Part shown: positions 24,131-35,788 of the stretch, piece after piece
Numbering within the stretch: position 1 is the stretch's first letter
How the letters are laid out: every line of letters starts with the position of its first letter
Assembly (NCBI RefSeq): GCF_000283155.1
Contig: NW_004454160.1
Coordinates: 7,410,862-7,474,861 of the forward strand
Source: Ceratotherium simum simum
Lineage: Eukaryota; Chordata; Mammalia; Perissodactyla; Rhinocerotidae
Direction: 5' to 3'
Length of the DNA stretch: 64,000 nt
Notes under the pieces: generated by a model
Seen by the model: only the letters and a program-made list of their open reading frames with translations
Databases searched by the model: none
Told to the model about the DNA's origin: nothing
Translations under genes and position numbers: made by a program

Positions 24131-24364
24131 TTTATTTTTTTATTTTATTTTATTTTTTTAAAGATTTTATTTATTTTATTTTTTCCCCCCAAAGCCCCAG
24201 TAGATAGTTGTATGTCATAGCTGCACATCCTTCTAGTTGCTGTATGTGGGACTCGGCCTCAGGATGGACGGAGAAGTGGTGCCTCGATGCGCACCCGGGA
24301 TCCGAACCCGGGCCACCAGCATTGCAGCGCGCGCACTTAACCACCAAGCCACAGGGCCGGCCCA
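24131..24364 (-). mobile_element. ERE1-type SINE
   Basis: Antisense full-length copy. A T/ATTTT-rich tail is followed by the CCCCAAAGCCCCAGTAGATA body and a head ending GGGCCGGCCC. A perfect 13-bp TSD, TCAGCAAATTTTA, lies at 24118-24130 and 24365-24377, so the insertion is recent. The minus-strand frame 24171-24371 is the SINE read through and is not a gene. Confidence 0.95.
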
Positions 24365-24377
24365 TCAGCAAATTTTA

Positions 24378-24544
24378 AATTGAAGTAGTAATCAATTAAA
24401 GTATATCTACCTGAAAATATGTCTATTGTTCAATGTTAAAGTTGAAATATTTTCAGGTAGATATACTTTAATTGAAGTAGTAATCAATTAAAGTATATCT
24501 ACCTGAAAATATGTCTATTGTTCAATGTTAAAGTTGAAATATTT
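24378..24544. repeat. 75-bp direct duplication with 29-bp inverted repeat
   Basis: The 75 bp at 24378-24452 recur without a mismatch at 24470-24544 (period 92). The 17-base spacer plus its edges form an inverted copy of part of the unit: 24392-24420 and 24447-24475 are perfect reverse complements (29 bp, loop 26). The first direct copy begins one base after the TSD of the adjacent ERE. Confidence 0.95.
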
Positions 24545-24897
24545 GAAAATCATAAAAAGCATTAACAACAGGTTAAAAAGTAGCAAATTAAAGCACAATT
24601 CCCATATCAGACTGTGAGGCTAATACAAGTATCAGGTAAAGGTAAATAAATAAAATAAAAAGTTGACAAAAAGATTTTAACCACTTAAAAGCTTCAAAAC
24701 CATTAGTCAGGTTTATCTAGCATCTTAAAGAAAACCTACGAATGTCTTACAGTATACTACAGCTATTTGCCAAAGACAAAAACCTCTATGAACCACAGCA
24801 GTTCTAATGATGTCGGCTGTTTTGATTTATGTGGTCATAACACAGCTGCGTTTTAATATGGCAGAGGTAGTGAGCTCTCTGTTGTGTTTCTATCTTT
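24545..24897. other. Unassigned sequence
   Basis: No gene or repeat recognised. Confidence 0.4.
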
Positions 24898-24912
24898 TCT
24901 ACATGCTCTATT

Positions 24913-26034
24913 TTTATTTTTTTTTAATTTTTTGTTTATTGCAGTAACATTGGTTTATAACATTGTGTAAATTTCAGGTGTACATCATTATACTTCTATT
25001 TCTGCNNNNNNNNNNNNNNNNNNNNNNNNNNNNNNNNNNNNNNNNNNNNNNNNNNNNNNNNNNNNNNNNNNNNNNNNNNNNNNNNNNNNNNNNNNNNNNN
25101 NNNNNNNNNNNNNNNNNNNNNNNNNNNNNNNNNNNNNNNNNNNNNNNNNNNNNNNNNNNNNNNNNNNNNNNNNNNNNNNNNNNNNNNNNNNNNNNNNNNN
25201 NNNNNNNNNNNNNNNNNNNNNNNNNNNNNNNNNNNNNNNNNNNNNNNNNNNNNNNNNNNNNNNNNNNNNNNNNNNNNNNNNNNNNNNNNNNNNNNNNNNN
25301 NNNNNNNNNNNNNNNNNNNNNNNNNNNNNNNNNNNNNNNNNNNNNNNNNNNNNNNNNNNNNNNNNNNNNNNNNNNNNNNNNNNNNNNNNNNNNNNNNNNN
25401 NNNNNNNNNNNNNNNNNNNNNNNNNNNNNNNNNNNNNNNNNNNNNNNNNNNNNNNNNNNNNNNNNNNNNNNNNNNNNNNNNNNNNNNNNNNNNNNNNNNN
25501 NNNNNNNNNNNNNNNNNNNNNNNNNNNNNNNNNNNNNNNNNNNNNNNNNNNNNNNNNNNNNNNNNNNNNNNNNNNNNNNNNNNNNNNNNNNNNNNNNNNN
25601 NNNNNNNNNNNNNNNNNNNNNNNNNNNNNNNNNNNNNNNNNNNNNNNNNNNNNNNNNNNNNNNNNNNNNNNNNNNNNNNNNNNNNNNNNNNNNNNNNNNN
25701 NNNNNNNNNNNNNNNNNNNNNNNNNNNNNNNNNNNNNNNNNNNNNNNNNNNNNNNNNNNNNNNNNNNNNNNNNNNNNNNNNNNNNNNNNNNNNNNNNNNN
25801 NNNNNNNNNNNNNNNNNNNNNNNNNNNNNNNNNNNNNNNNNNNNNNNNNNNNNNNNNNATCAGATGTATGGTTTGCAAATATCTTCTCCCAATTGTTAGG
25901 TTGTCTTTTCGTTTCGTTGATGGTTTCCTTTACTGTGCAGAAGTTTTTTAGTTTGATGTAGTCCCATTTGTTTATTTTTACTATTGTTTCTCTTGCCCGG
26001 TCAGACATGGTGCTTGAAAATATGTTGCTAAGAC
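24913..26034 (-). mobile_element. 5'-truncated L1 with TSD, containing gap
   Basis: The left end is a T-rich (poly-A complement) tract followed by L1 3'-terminal sequence (AACATTGGTTTATAACATTG). The right end (25859-26034) is antisense L1 ORF2 (TGGTTTGCAAATATCTTCTC). A perfect 15-bp TSD, TCTACATGCTCTATT, lies at 24898-24912 and 26035-26049, which shows one retrotransposition event. The middle is unsequenced. Confidence 0.93.
25006..25858. other. Assembly gap (853 N) inside the L1
   Basis: A run of N. The three open frames of about 300 codons that cross it are artefacts of untranslatable bases. Confidence 0.99.
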
Positions 26035-26049
26035 TCTACATGCTCTATT

Positions 26050-26205
26050 ATAGATACTTTATTACAAGTATTTGTCTACTCCTCTATCTCTTCTGTTAGT
26101 CTGTAAGCTCCTAGAGATAACAGACTTTATATTCCTAATAACAAACACAAACTTTAGCCCTAAATGATTATTCAGTTTGTTTGTTTGTTCAATTAATGAT
26201 GTTGC
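26050..26205 (+). mobile_element. L2 3'-end fragment
   Basis: Sense L2-like terminus: TTAGTCTGTAAGCTCCTAGA followed by GATAACAGACTTTATATTCC. It is diverged. The adjacent L1 may have inserted into it. Confidence 0.45.
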
Positions 26206-27379
26206 ATAAATAGGATGATCTTAATCAGGTTTAGTTCCTACTATATATATCTTATCTTCATAGACTTATGAAGTTAACGAGTTCAAATATGCCTTATAAG
26301 CTGTTAAAGGAAAGGTACAGTATCTTCAAAAACTAAACCAAAACAAAACATTCTTTGGAAGTCTACAAGCTAAATATCTTTTTGAATTCTAAAAAAGCAT
26401 GTGGAGCTTGCTCTTTTAAGTGTTACATTTATATGAGAGCCTGGCAAATGGATTTTTTAAAAAATTCAGATCCTTTATGATTTTCTTAGTCCATGTATTT
26501 AGCATTGTTTCTCATCACTTAGCAGTTAGTTGTACTGGCTCCAATTGTTTTGCGTCTCTTGAAGTAAATGGAGCATCTGCCTGCAGACAACATAGTCTAA
26601 AAGAGGTACTTCATAAGAAGTAATTCCTATGAAAACCTAGAAAAATTAAAGTACTAACAAAAAACTATGAAGATTCTTTCTAACATACACGTCTGTTTTT
26701 ATTTTTTGTTTTTGTTTTAATGTATGGCTTTATTTTGAGGATATATTTAAGCTAGCATAGCAGATCTGTAATCAGCCATTCTTAAAAACAACAAAAACAA
26801 GTAAACAAACAAAATCTAGCTAGTTTAAACCATTATTAACAAAATGCATTAATTTGTATTAAGTAAATAAAGTACTCACATGGGCTCTCACTAAAGAGCC
26901 TTTGGCTGAGTAATCAAAATTCAAAAGGGAAAAGACCTCTAATAAAATAGAGTTGTTTGTGGACATGTTAATTGAGTTGGCAGTGACTCAAGCATAAAAT
27001 GTGAACAGTACTTACGAATCTTTCCCCCTTGAAATACTCTAGTACTGGAAAATTATTTGAGTTTCTGCCAAGTTTTATATTTTAGAGAATGAGATCCTTT
27101 GATACATCATTTAACATGTATGAACTATGACCAGTTTAGAGACTGTGATTTTTATAAGCATTTTCACTTTAATCAAATGATCAAACTTAACATCACCAAT
27201 AATGAGACAAAGTGACCTCATGACTTTCTGATGTATTCTTGCCAAAAATGTTTAATCCAAAACTAATCATGAGGAAATAATTAGACGAATCCAAATCGAA
27301 GAACATTCTGCAAAACGGGCCTAGAACCTAAAGATGTCAATACCAAGGAAAACCTTCTTTCCCCACCCCCAAAAAAGGC
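26206..27379. other. Unassigned AT-rich sequence
   Basis: No gene or repeat recognised. The frame 26420-26623 has no domain. Confidence 0.4.
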
Positions 27380-27855
27380 TGGGAAACTATTCTAATTTCA
27401 AGGACATCAAAGAGACATAACAACTAAATGCAATGTGTGATCCTTGAACAGGGTTAGGTCAGCTATAAAGGATTTTATTGGGACATTTGGGAAAATTTAA
27501 ATATGGACACTATATTACAAAAAGTGTCATGTTATATAAAGTGTCATATCCATATTAAATTCTTGAGTGTGATAATTATATAATGTTTATGTAGTAGAAA
27601 TATTTGTTCTTGGGAAATACATGCTAAAGTATTTAGGGGGGAAAGTCATGAAATATTTAGGGAAGAAGAGTCCTGATGTCTGCAATTTATTCTCAAATGG
27701 TCAGGGGGGAAAAAGATTTATATACAGAGATAAAGCAAATGAGGTAAAATGTATTCAACTGATAAATTTAGATAGAGAGCATATAAGTATTGATTGTTCT
27801 TTAAAATTTGAAATTTTCAAATTTTGAAAATTTTTCACAATAAAAAATTGGAGGG
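27380..27855 (+). mobile_element. L1 3'-UTR fragment
   Basis: Matches the L1M 3'-UTR motif order: AGCTATAAAGGATTTTATTG, TTGTTCTTGGGAAATACATG, GTCCTGATGTCTGCAATTTA, GAGATAAAGCAAATGAGG, and ends near TCACAATAAAAAATTGGAGG. Confidence 0.65.
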
Positions 27856-27861
27856 AAAATA

Positions 27862-28365
27862 ATCAAATGAAAATTATAGAACTGAAAAAGACAATAACTA
27901 AAATTAAGAACTTAATGGATGGGTTCACAAGCAGGTTCGACAGAAGAAGGGAAAAAATTAGTGAACTGGAAGATGAGTCAGAAAACATTATCCAGACTCA
28001 AGCACAGAGAGAAAAAAGGTCGGAAAGTATGGCAAAGAGTGTAGGAGCATATGAGACACAGTGAAAAGGTCTAATAGATGTAACTGTAGTCCCAGGGAAG
28101 AGGAGAAAGAGATTGTAGCAGAATAATATATGAAGACACAATAGCTGAGAATTTCCCAAAACTTCCCCAAAAAGCCATAGATCCAAGAAGCAATATGGAC
28201 ACCAAGAAAGATGAACAATACAAAGAAAACCACACTTAGGTACATCATAGTCAAAACTGCTAAAAAGGAGGAAGAGAAACTCTTGAAAGCAGCAGAGTAT
28301 TACCTTCAAAAGAGCAACTCAGCTTCCACTTCTCAACAGAAAGTGGAAGTCAGAAGACAACTGAA
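27862..28365 (+). mobile_element. L1/HAL1 ORF1-region relic, part 1
   Basis: Follows L1 ORF1: ATAGAACTGAAAAAGACAAT, then AAAAATTAGTGAACTGGAAG, then AGAATTTCCCAAAACTTCCC. The plus frame 27867-28064 (65 codons) keeps a coiled-coil-like charged stretch with residues ISELEDES typical of the ORF1 RNA-binding protein. Stops follow, so no functional protein is made. An ERE splits the copy. Confidence 0.7.
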
Positions 28366-28611
28366 TAGGGGCTGGCCCGGTAGTGTAGTGGTTAAGTTCG
28401 CCTGCTCTGCTTCGGGGGCCCGAGGTTTGCAGGTTCAGATCTCAGCGTGGACCTAAGCACCACTTATCAAGCCATGCTGTGGCAGGTGTCACACATATAA
28501 AATAGAGGAAGATGGACACGGATGTTAGCCCAGGGCCAGTCTTCCTCAGCAAAAAGAGGAGGACCGGCATCGGATATTAGTTCAGGGCTAATCTTCCTCA
28601 CACACACAAAA
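28366..28611 (+). mobile_element. ERE2-type SINE inside L1
   Basis: Starts GGGGCTGGCCCGGTAGTGTA and has two tail units and a short CACACA/A tail. A perfect 14-bp TSD, AGAAGACAACTGAA, lies at 28352-28365 and 28612-28625. The L1 ORF1 pattern continues across it. Confidence 0.95.
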
Positions 28612-29460
28612 AGAAGACAACTGAACAAAATCTTTAAAGAGTTGAAAGAAAATAATGCCTAAATATAATATTGGCTACCTAAATTTTATATCCAGTAAAA
28701 ATACTCTTCAAAAATGGAGGTGAAATAAAGACATTTCTGAACAAATAAAAATCAAGGGAATTTATCATCAGCAGAATTGTACTAAAGGAAATACTAAAAG
28801 GAGAAAAAAAAATAATCCCAGAGAGACACAAGGAAATACAATAAGAATGTAGATAAACGCAAAGGGTGAAAATGTGGGTAAATTTCAATGATTATACAAA
28901 CAATAAAAATCATGCCTTGTAGAATTCAAAATATGCAGAGAATTTAAATTCACTACAAGAATAGCACCAAGGCAGAAGGGAAATAAACGGAGTTAAAGTG
29001 TTCCAAGGTCTTTGCATTGTCCAGGAAGTGATAAAAGCAGTCATTTATATTAGACTGTATAACTCAAAAATGCATGTTGTAACCTCTAGGAAATCACTAA
29101 AAGAATACTAAAAGAATATATAACTGACAACTTAATAGCATAAAATGGAATAATAAAAAATAATCCAAAAAAAGGCAAAAAAGGAGAGAAAATGGCATAG
29201 ATCAGGTGGAACAAATAAAAAACAAATAATAAAAAGATTTAAACTGAAATATGTTATTATACTACATGCAAACGGACTAAATACTCAATTAAAAGAAAGA
29301 CTATCTTACTGAATCAAAAACAAAAGTAAATGCCACTTACAAAAGACCATCTTAAATATAAGGCTACAGAGAAGCTGAAAATTAAAGGATGAAAGACATA
29401 CCATGCAAACATCAACAACAAAATCAATGAAATGAATTGAACCTTTATGCCTCTGTACAT
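28612..29460 (+). mobile_element. L1/HAL1 relic, part 2
   Basis: Continues ORF1 (TTTTATATCCAGTAAAAATA, then ATCATCAGCAGAATTGTACT). It then passes into the sequence after ORF1 and an ORF2-like stretch (CTACATGCAAACGGACTAAA, CATACCATGCAAACATC). Heavily decayed. Confidence 0.65.
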
Positions 29461-29529
29461 TCAATCAAATATTTTCTGAGTATCTACTATAATAATAGTA
29501 AAATTTATATATCCCTTATTAAGGTCACC

Positions 29530-30028
29530 AGACTCCAAGATGGCCCCCCATGATTCTTGCCTCCCAGTATTCACCTTGTAAAGTGTCCCCCAAACCTATA
29601 TTATATAGGGCTGAACTGTGTGACAATTAGAATATTGTGAAAATGATCTCTAAAGCTAAACATAACAGACACTGTGGCTTCCACTTTGTTCTTTCTGGCA
29701 TCACTTGCTCTGGGGAGAGCCAGATGGACACTCAGCAGCCCTATGGAAAAAACCACATGGTGAAAAACTGAGGCCCCCTGCCAACAGATGGCATCAATTT
29801 GCCAGCGATGAGAATAAGTGAGTCATCTTGAATGCAGATCCCTCAACTCCAACAAAGCCTTCAGATGACTGCACCCCTGGCCGGCATGTTGACTGCAACC
29901 TCATAAGAGACCCTGAGCCAGCAAGCCACTCCTAAATTCCTGACCTATAGAAAGTGTGAGATAAAAATGTTTATTGTTCTTTTAATATTTTGGGATACTA
30001 TATTATGCAGCAATAGATAACTAATACA
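29530..30028 (+). mobile_element. MLT1-type MaLR LTR
   Basis: MLT1 pattern: TGTGGCTTCCACTTTGTTCT, GCCTTCAGATGACTGCACCC, AACCTCATAAGAGACCCTGA, AGCAAGCCACTCCTAAATTC, ending GCAATAGATAACTAATACA. It is a long-dead retroelement LTR without coding capacity. Confidence 0.85.
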
Positions 30029-30242
30029 TTTACTATGTGACAGGAACTAGCACTTTACTTTGATTAATTCAATTTATCTATAACAATCCAAAGAGGCAGA
30101 TACTGTGTTATCATCATTTTACAGAAGAGAAAGGCAGACAAGAGTTCAGCAACCTGCTCAAGATCACAGTAGTGGAGCCAGCATTTGAACCCAAGCAATC
30201 TTCCACTAGAATCTGTTTTTTTATTACTATACTACACTACTT
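30029..30242 (-). mobile_element. MIR SINE
   Basis: Antisense MIR: TTTACTATGTGACAGGAACT, CATCATTTTACAGAAGAGAA, CTGCTCAAGATCACAGTAGT, GCATTTGAACCCAAGCAATC. Confidence 0.85.
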
Positions 30243-30244
30243 CT

Positions 30245-31197
30245 CACATGCCAGACATTGCTCCAGGTAGTGAACAGACACAAAGCCTACTTAGGGGAAA
30301 CAGACTAAAAACAAATAAATTAATGTAAATCATGACATCAGGGAGATAAGCGTTACGAATTAAAACAAAGCAAGGTAAGGGGATAAGCACGATGGGAGAC
30401 AATGGGGGTACTAAGTAGACAAAGTAGCCAAGTAAGATTGGAAGACATGACATTTGAGTTGGTATCTGAACGAAGTAATGGAGGAATTATACAGACAGTT
30501 ATGTGGATATCTGGAGGGTGTTTCAGGCAGGGGAAAGTAAGAGGAGAAGCCCTACGGCTAGAGTGCTCTTGGTATATTCAAGGAAATTAAGGCTGAAACT
30601 CAGAAAGCGTGGAAAGCTGTGGTCAGAGAGGAAGCTAGGCCAGACCACGCAGGGATTTGTAAACCATGGTAGGAACTGTGTATTTTATCCAGTGTTATGA
30701 ATAGTCACTGGAGAGTTCTAAGCAGGGAAGTGAGACACTCAGTTAACGTTTTAAAAAGAAAGAGACTTTAAAACTGCAAGGGTGGACACAGGTGAAATCA
30801 CCAGGAGGCCATCGCAATGGGCCATCATAAGTCTAATTCAAGGAGAAAGGTGAGTTAGTTTTGACTAGGGTAGGCGAGATGGTGAAAAGTTTGGCAGACA
30901 TGAGATATTCTGAAGTTAGCACCCACAGAATTTGCCAATAGATTAGATGTGGAGTGTGAGAGAAAGAGAGGAGTCAAAGACAACTCCCAGAGTTTTGGCC
31001 TGAATAACTCAGCAAATGGAGCTGCCATTTACAACAGAGGGGAAATACTGGAAAGCAACAGGTTGGGTAGAAAGATGGATCAAGAGTCCTGTTTTAGACA
31101 TGTGATAGTTGAGATGCTTATAAAACAACCAGGTAGAGAGGGTAAGTAGGGAGTTTAAGAAGGGTTGAACCTGGAGATATAAATTTGAGAATCACAA
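30245..31197 (-). mobile_element. L2 LINE, nearly 1 kb
   Basis: Antisense L2 from the 3' end through the RT C-terminal region. Motifs include CAGGCAGGGGAAAGTAAGAG, TTAGATGTGGAGTGTGAGAG, GAGTCAAAGACAACTCCCAG and GAGATATAAATTTGAGAATC. The small frames within it are chance. Confidence 0.88.
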
Positions 31198-31214
31198 AAG
31201 GAGCTCCGAGGTAT

Positions 31215-31955
31215 TATCATTTTTTTTTACAACTTTTTTAATTGTGGTAAAAAACACATAACATAAAATTTACCCTCTTATCCATCTTTAAGTGTACACT
31301 TCAGTAATGTTCAGTATATTTATGTTGTTGTGAAACACACCTCCAGAACATTTTCATCTTGCAAAAGTAAAACTCTATACCCATTAAACAACTCCCCATT
31401 TCCCCTTCCCCCTAGTCCTTGCAACAACCATTCTATTTCTTTCTGTTTCTATGAATTTGACTACTTTAGACAACTCATGTAAGTGGAATCATAAAGCATT
31501 TTTTTTTGTGATTGGCTTATTTTACTTAGCATAATGTCCTCAAGGTTCATCCATGTTATAGCATGTGTCATAATTTCCTTCCTTTAAGGCTGAATAATAT
31601 TCCATTGTATGTATACACCACACTTTGTTAATCCATTCATCTGCTGATGGACATTTGTGTTGCTTCCACCTCTTGGCTATTGTGAATAATACTGCTGTAA
31701 ATATGGGTGTCTTTGAGGTCTTGCTTACAATTCTTTTGGATATATACCAGAAATGGGATTGCTGTATTATACGGTATTTCTATGTTTAATTTTTTAAGAA
31801 ACCACCATAACTGTTTTCCTTAGTGGCTGCGCCATTTGACTTTCCCACCAACAGTGCACAAGGGATCCAATTTCTCCACATCCTCCCCAACACTTGTTAT
31901 TTGGGTGTTTTTTTTTTAATAATAGCCATCCTAATAGGTGTGAGGTGGCTACCAT
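31215..31955 (-). mobile_element. L1 3' end
   Basis: Antisense L1M 3' UTR and end of ORF2: TTGTGGTAAAAAACACATAA, CATAAAATTTACCCTCTTAT, AATATTCCATTGTATGTATA, ACTTTCCCACCAACAGTGCA, TAATAGCCATCCTAATAGGT. Confidence 0.9.
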
Positions 31956-33184
31956 ATTAATTTTGATAATGTGTTCATATGTGAATATGTGTGAACATGT
32001 GCTTGTATATGCACCAAACATTGTGTAAAGAAACACAAGAACCCAGAAACAGTAGTTGCCTACTAGAACAGGAACTAGGAAGTGATGGGGATAAAAGAAA
32101 AACTTTTTCCTGTATCTCCTTCAGCATTTTTTGAACTTAGTACGATATGTATGAATTATCAATTAAATACAAAACAAAAATTTTAATCTTTCTAGATTTT
32201 TACTAGTTGTAATAAAATTCTTCTAATTTTCCCAGTGTGCCAAGCACTTTTCTTTCTCATTTGCTTTGTATGCCTTTCTCCATTTTAATAAGTATTTTAT
32301 AGAAGTGAAATTATATACAGAACAATCCTTCCCAATATTCAACGAAGCATTGAATTTTCTAGACTAGATCTAATGAAAAGCTTAAATAATTTAATATGGT
32401 CAGTTAAAATGTTAGCCACAAATTAGGCAAGAGAAATAAGTAATAAAACATTTGCTGTGATGAATTATCAGGATAAAAAATTAACGTAGATCTTCCAAGG
32501 AAAAAAATTTGTTCTCTATCATAACTTTACCATTTCTGCACTTGTCTACTCTTAGAAAGAATGCATTCTTGTGTCCAATAGGGGAATGTTTTAGTAAATC
32601 ATGCCACAACCACTCAATGCAATATTTTGTAGCCTTTAAAAATGATGTTTACAAAAATGTGATACTAAAATGAAAACAAATTGAGTATTTTATAATTTGA
32701 AGCAAAATACAACAATTTATATTTGGCAAGATCAAATATAAATATACAGACAATACAGAAAAAATAATGGAAAGAAAATAGGCTGAAATGTCAATAGGTA
32801 TTATCTTTAAATAAGGTGGCTATAAAAGATAATTTTCTTTTTAATTTCTATTTTTCTACACAAATTTATTATAATATATTCTTTTCATTAAAAATTGTAA
32901 TGGTTATTTTTATTTGCAACATACCACTTAGATGAATTTCCCCTTATTTTTGTTCAGTTAATCTAATTGAGTTACACATCCTTGTGTTTATTAATGCAGT
33001 TAATTTCAGCTAAAATTTTTATATAAACAGGAAAATTACAGCAGAAACCCCAGATTTCTGTTAATACATATTTACAACGCAATGAAGCCTATCTGTTCTC
33101 TTCTTACCACCCAGCCCAGTTTCTTCAATTTCTAAATTTTCATTGCATTTTGTTATTATAGTATATCTTACTGTTCTTCATATA
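31956..33184. other. Unassigned AT-rich sequence
   Basis: No gene. The stretch 32550-32900 resembles old L1-type 3' sequence but is not callable. Confidence 0.35.
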
Positions 33185-33325
33185 CAGTTTACCTTCATTC
33201 ATTTCTTTGTGTACAACTTGTTACCTCGCTTAAATTCTTAGAGATCAAGGATTATCTTCACATTTCCTAGAGGACTCAGAACAATGTCACATATTTAATA
33301 GATAGTTAATATCTGCTAAATTATT
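33185..33325 (+). mobile_element. Possible L2 3'-end fragment
   Basis: Weak sense match to the L2 terminus: GAGGACTCAGAACAATGTCA, then ACATATTTAATAGATAGTTA. Confidence 0.4.
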
Positions 33326-33779
33326 GAAAGCCAAAGAATTTTAGAGTTAGAAGAGAACTTGACAAGAAATCTTCCCCTAAATCCACATCTCAAGACTTTG
33401 GAGACCCCGTTGTTTTTATCTTAACAAGAAAGTATGTAAATTACAGGAAAACAGTTTACAACTGCACATCATTTACAGATAGTTTTGATGCCCAAAACTA
33501 TATTGAAAATTCACAGCTTGAATTCTCTCTAGCTTAGACCGTACTCCAGAGCATTCATTTAAAACTTGCCATGGTTTCCACATGATAAATCCTTAAAACT
33601 CCAGATTTTTCAAAGTGATTTTCAAATTTTCAAAGTAATAAATGCCCCTTTAAAATCATTTGCTATTTCAGAATCTGAAAACTGAGGACATTTGAAAACA
33701 AATTATATAATACATAATAGTATTGTACCAACATCAAATTTCCAGAGTGGGATACATGCTGAAACATCTGGAAGTAAAA
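33326..33779. other. Unassigned sequence
   Basis: No gene. The start, ATTTTAGAGTTAGAAGAGAA, has the wording of an ancient L3/CR1-like repeat, but only over about 60 bases. Confidence 0.3.
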
Positions 33780-34035
33780 TATTTGCAACCAACACTCAAA
33801 CGATTCAGGGAGAAAAAGAATTTGTATCTACATCTATACAGATATAGAGAGAGACACACACACACGTATATACCCACTTACATACATTAGAGAAAAAGAG
33901 AGCATATGCACAAATGTAGCAAAATATTAATCATCAGTGAATATAAGTGAAGGCTATACAGGTGTTTGTTGTACTATTCTTGCAACTATGCTGAGGTTTG
34001 ATATTTTTCAAAATAAAAAGTTGGGGAAAAATAAA
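33780..34035 (+). mobile_element. L1 3'-UTR end
   Basis: Contains GATATAGAGAGAGACACACA. It ends with the L1M 3' terminus GTACTATTCTTGCAACTATG and TTCAAAATAAAAAGTTGGGG followed by A-rich sequence. Confidence 0.65.
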
Positions 34036-34930
34036 TAAATATATTCAAATCCCATCCCCTCAACAATATTCATTTCATGCCTTTAGATCTTTCAGATATC
34101 CTTCGAATAACATAGCTTTGAGGCACTGGTACTTACTTTTATTTATTAGCACAATAGAATTTACCTAAACATCCCTAAGAAAAAATAGCATCAGAAGTCA
34201 GTCACTAGGGTTAGATCTCATATGTGAATATCAGTACCAGCTTACTTTCATATCAAAATGGCAGTCATATATGTTAAAATATGAGGCACATTTAAATTTT
34301 CCAATAATCTTTTAAAAAGTAGGGAAGGTATAAGAAAAGGATCCTAGAAATTCTTGTTTCTGATATTGACAAAGCAATTCAGAAAAGGTTTCACTTTTAT
34401 AACCATGCTGTCAATTCACAAAAACATTTTCTTTCCTATATAAATTACAAGATTCAGTCAGAGAATAAGATCCTCAGTTATGGTTAAAAAATGGGTTGAA
34501 TAATCTGAACCAAATGTGCAACTCTCAAACATCTTAACAATTAAGATAATTTTCAAAAGACAAGAGAGGTTTCATATGTATGAAAAGGAAACTGAGACCC
34601 TCAAATGTTCAACATCATAATCACCATCACAGTCACCATCAATATTAAAGCCTTTCTCTCCTATCTCCTGAGCATCATAATTAAAAACTAGAAAATTGGA
34701 ATATTGTGACTTCAATAAAATTAGTTATATTGAGGTGTAGTCACTGTCACATAGATTAATTTTATCTCTTCCCAAACTCTAAACTAAATTTCATGTGATT
34801 GGAATGATATTAAAAGAGATGAGGGGAAAAAAAAAGAGAAATGAGAAAGAGTTTGTCTAAATTATTAGTTATTGCTGGAAGCCAAAGTATATTTTCTTTT
34901 CTATTTAGAAATATAAAAATACTAGAAATG
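34036..34930. other. Unassigned AT-rich sequence
   Basis: No gene or repeat recognised. A loose CATCA/CACCATC repeat lies at 34610-34645. Confidence 0.4.
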
Positions 34931-35529
34931 CTGTAATAGGCAGAATAATGCCCCCCTCAAAGATGCCCATATCCTAACCACCTCCAACAACCTGGGAATA
35001 TGCTACTTTACATGACAAAAGGGGTTTTGAAGATGTATAAGAGTATAAACCCTGAGATGTTGAGATTATCCTGGATTATCCCAATGGGCCCAATCTAATC
35101 ACGTGAGTTCCTAAAAGCAAGGAACTTGAACTTACTAGGTCGGAGAAAAATGAGACTGAAGAAGGAGGAGGAGAATTTCAAAGCCTGAACCTACTGTTGC
35201 TGGCTTTGAAAATGAAAGAAGAGAGCCACAAGCCAAGGAATGCGGGTGGCCCTCTAGAAGCTAGGAATAGCGCTCAGCTGACACCAGCAAGAAAACGGGA
35301 TCTCAGTCCCACATCCTCAAGGAACTGAATTCTGCCAACATCTGAATAAGCAAGGAAATGAGTTTTCTCCTAGAGTCTCCAGAAAGGAAGGCAGCCCAAG
35401 GACACCTTGAGTTTACTCCAGTGAGACACATGTTGGACTTGTGAACTACAATACCGAAAGATAATACATTTGTGTTAAGCCACTAAATTTGTAGTAATTC
35501 ATTACAGTAGCAACTGAAAACTGGAATAT
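34931..35529 (+). mobile_element. MLT1-type MaLR LTR
   Basis: Full-length-looking MLT1: TGTAATAGGCAGAATAATG start, GATGCCCATATCCTAACCAC, GATTATCCTGGATTATCCCA, GGCAGCCCAAGGACACCTTG, AAGCCACTAAATTTGTAGTA, ending near CAACTGAAAACTGGAATA. No coding capacity. Confidence 0.88.
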
Positions 35530-35788
35530 AGAATTAGGTTTACTGTACAGGTGATTAATGAGATTCTATGGAAAACACTGGGTTTAATCTGGAAAAAAAA
35601 AACATGAATGAGAGATTTGGGTTTATCTACAAGACTGAGGAATTTGCCAATAACAATAACAAAATGTATGCCACCAGCTTCAGTTGCACTAAATTAAAGA
35701 ATTAAAGATCAAGAGAGAAGCTTGCTTCTCTTTTTCAAAAACCTAAAGCTAAAATATACAGCCCTCATTAGTTCAAAGCTGTAAGTTT
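35530..35788. other. Short unassigned spacer before the ERV
   Basis: Nothing recognised. Confidence 0.4.

Noticed and set aside
24963..26008. Open frames of about 300-344 codons on both strands
   Set aside because: They consist almost entirely of N codons in the assembly gap; the readable ends are L1.
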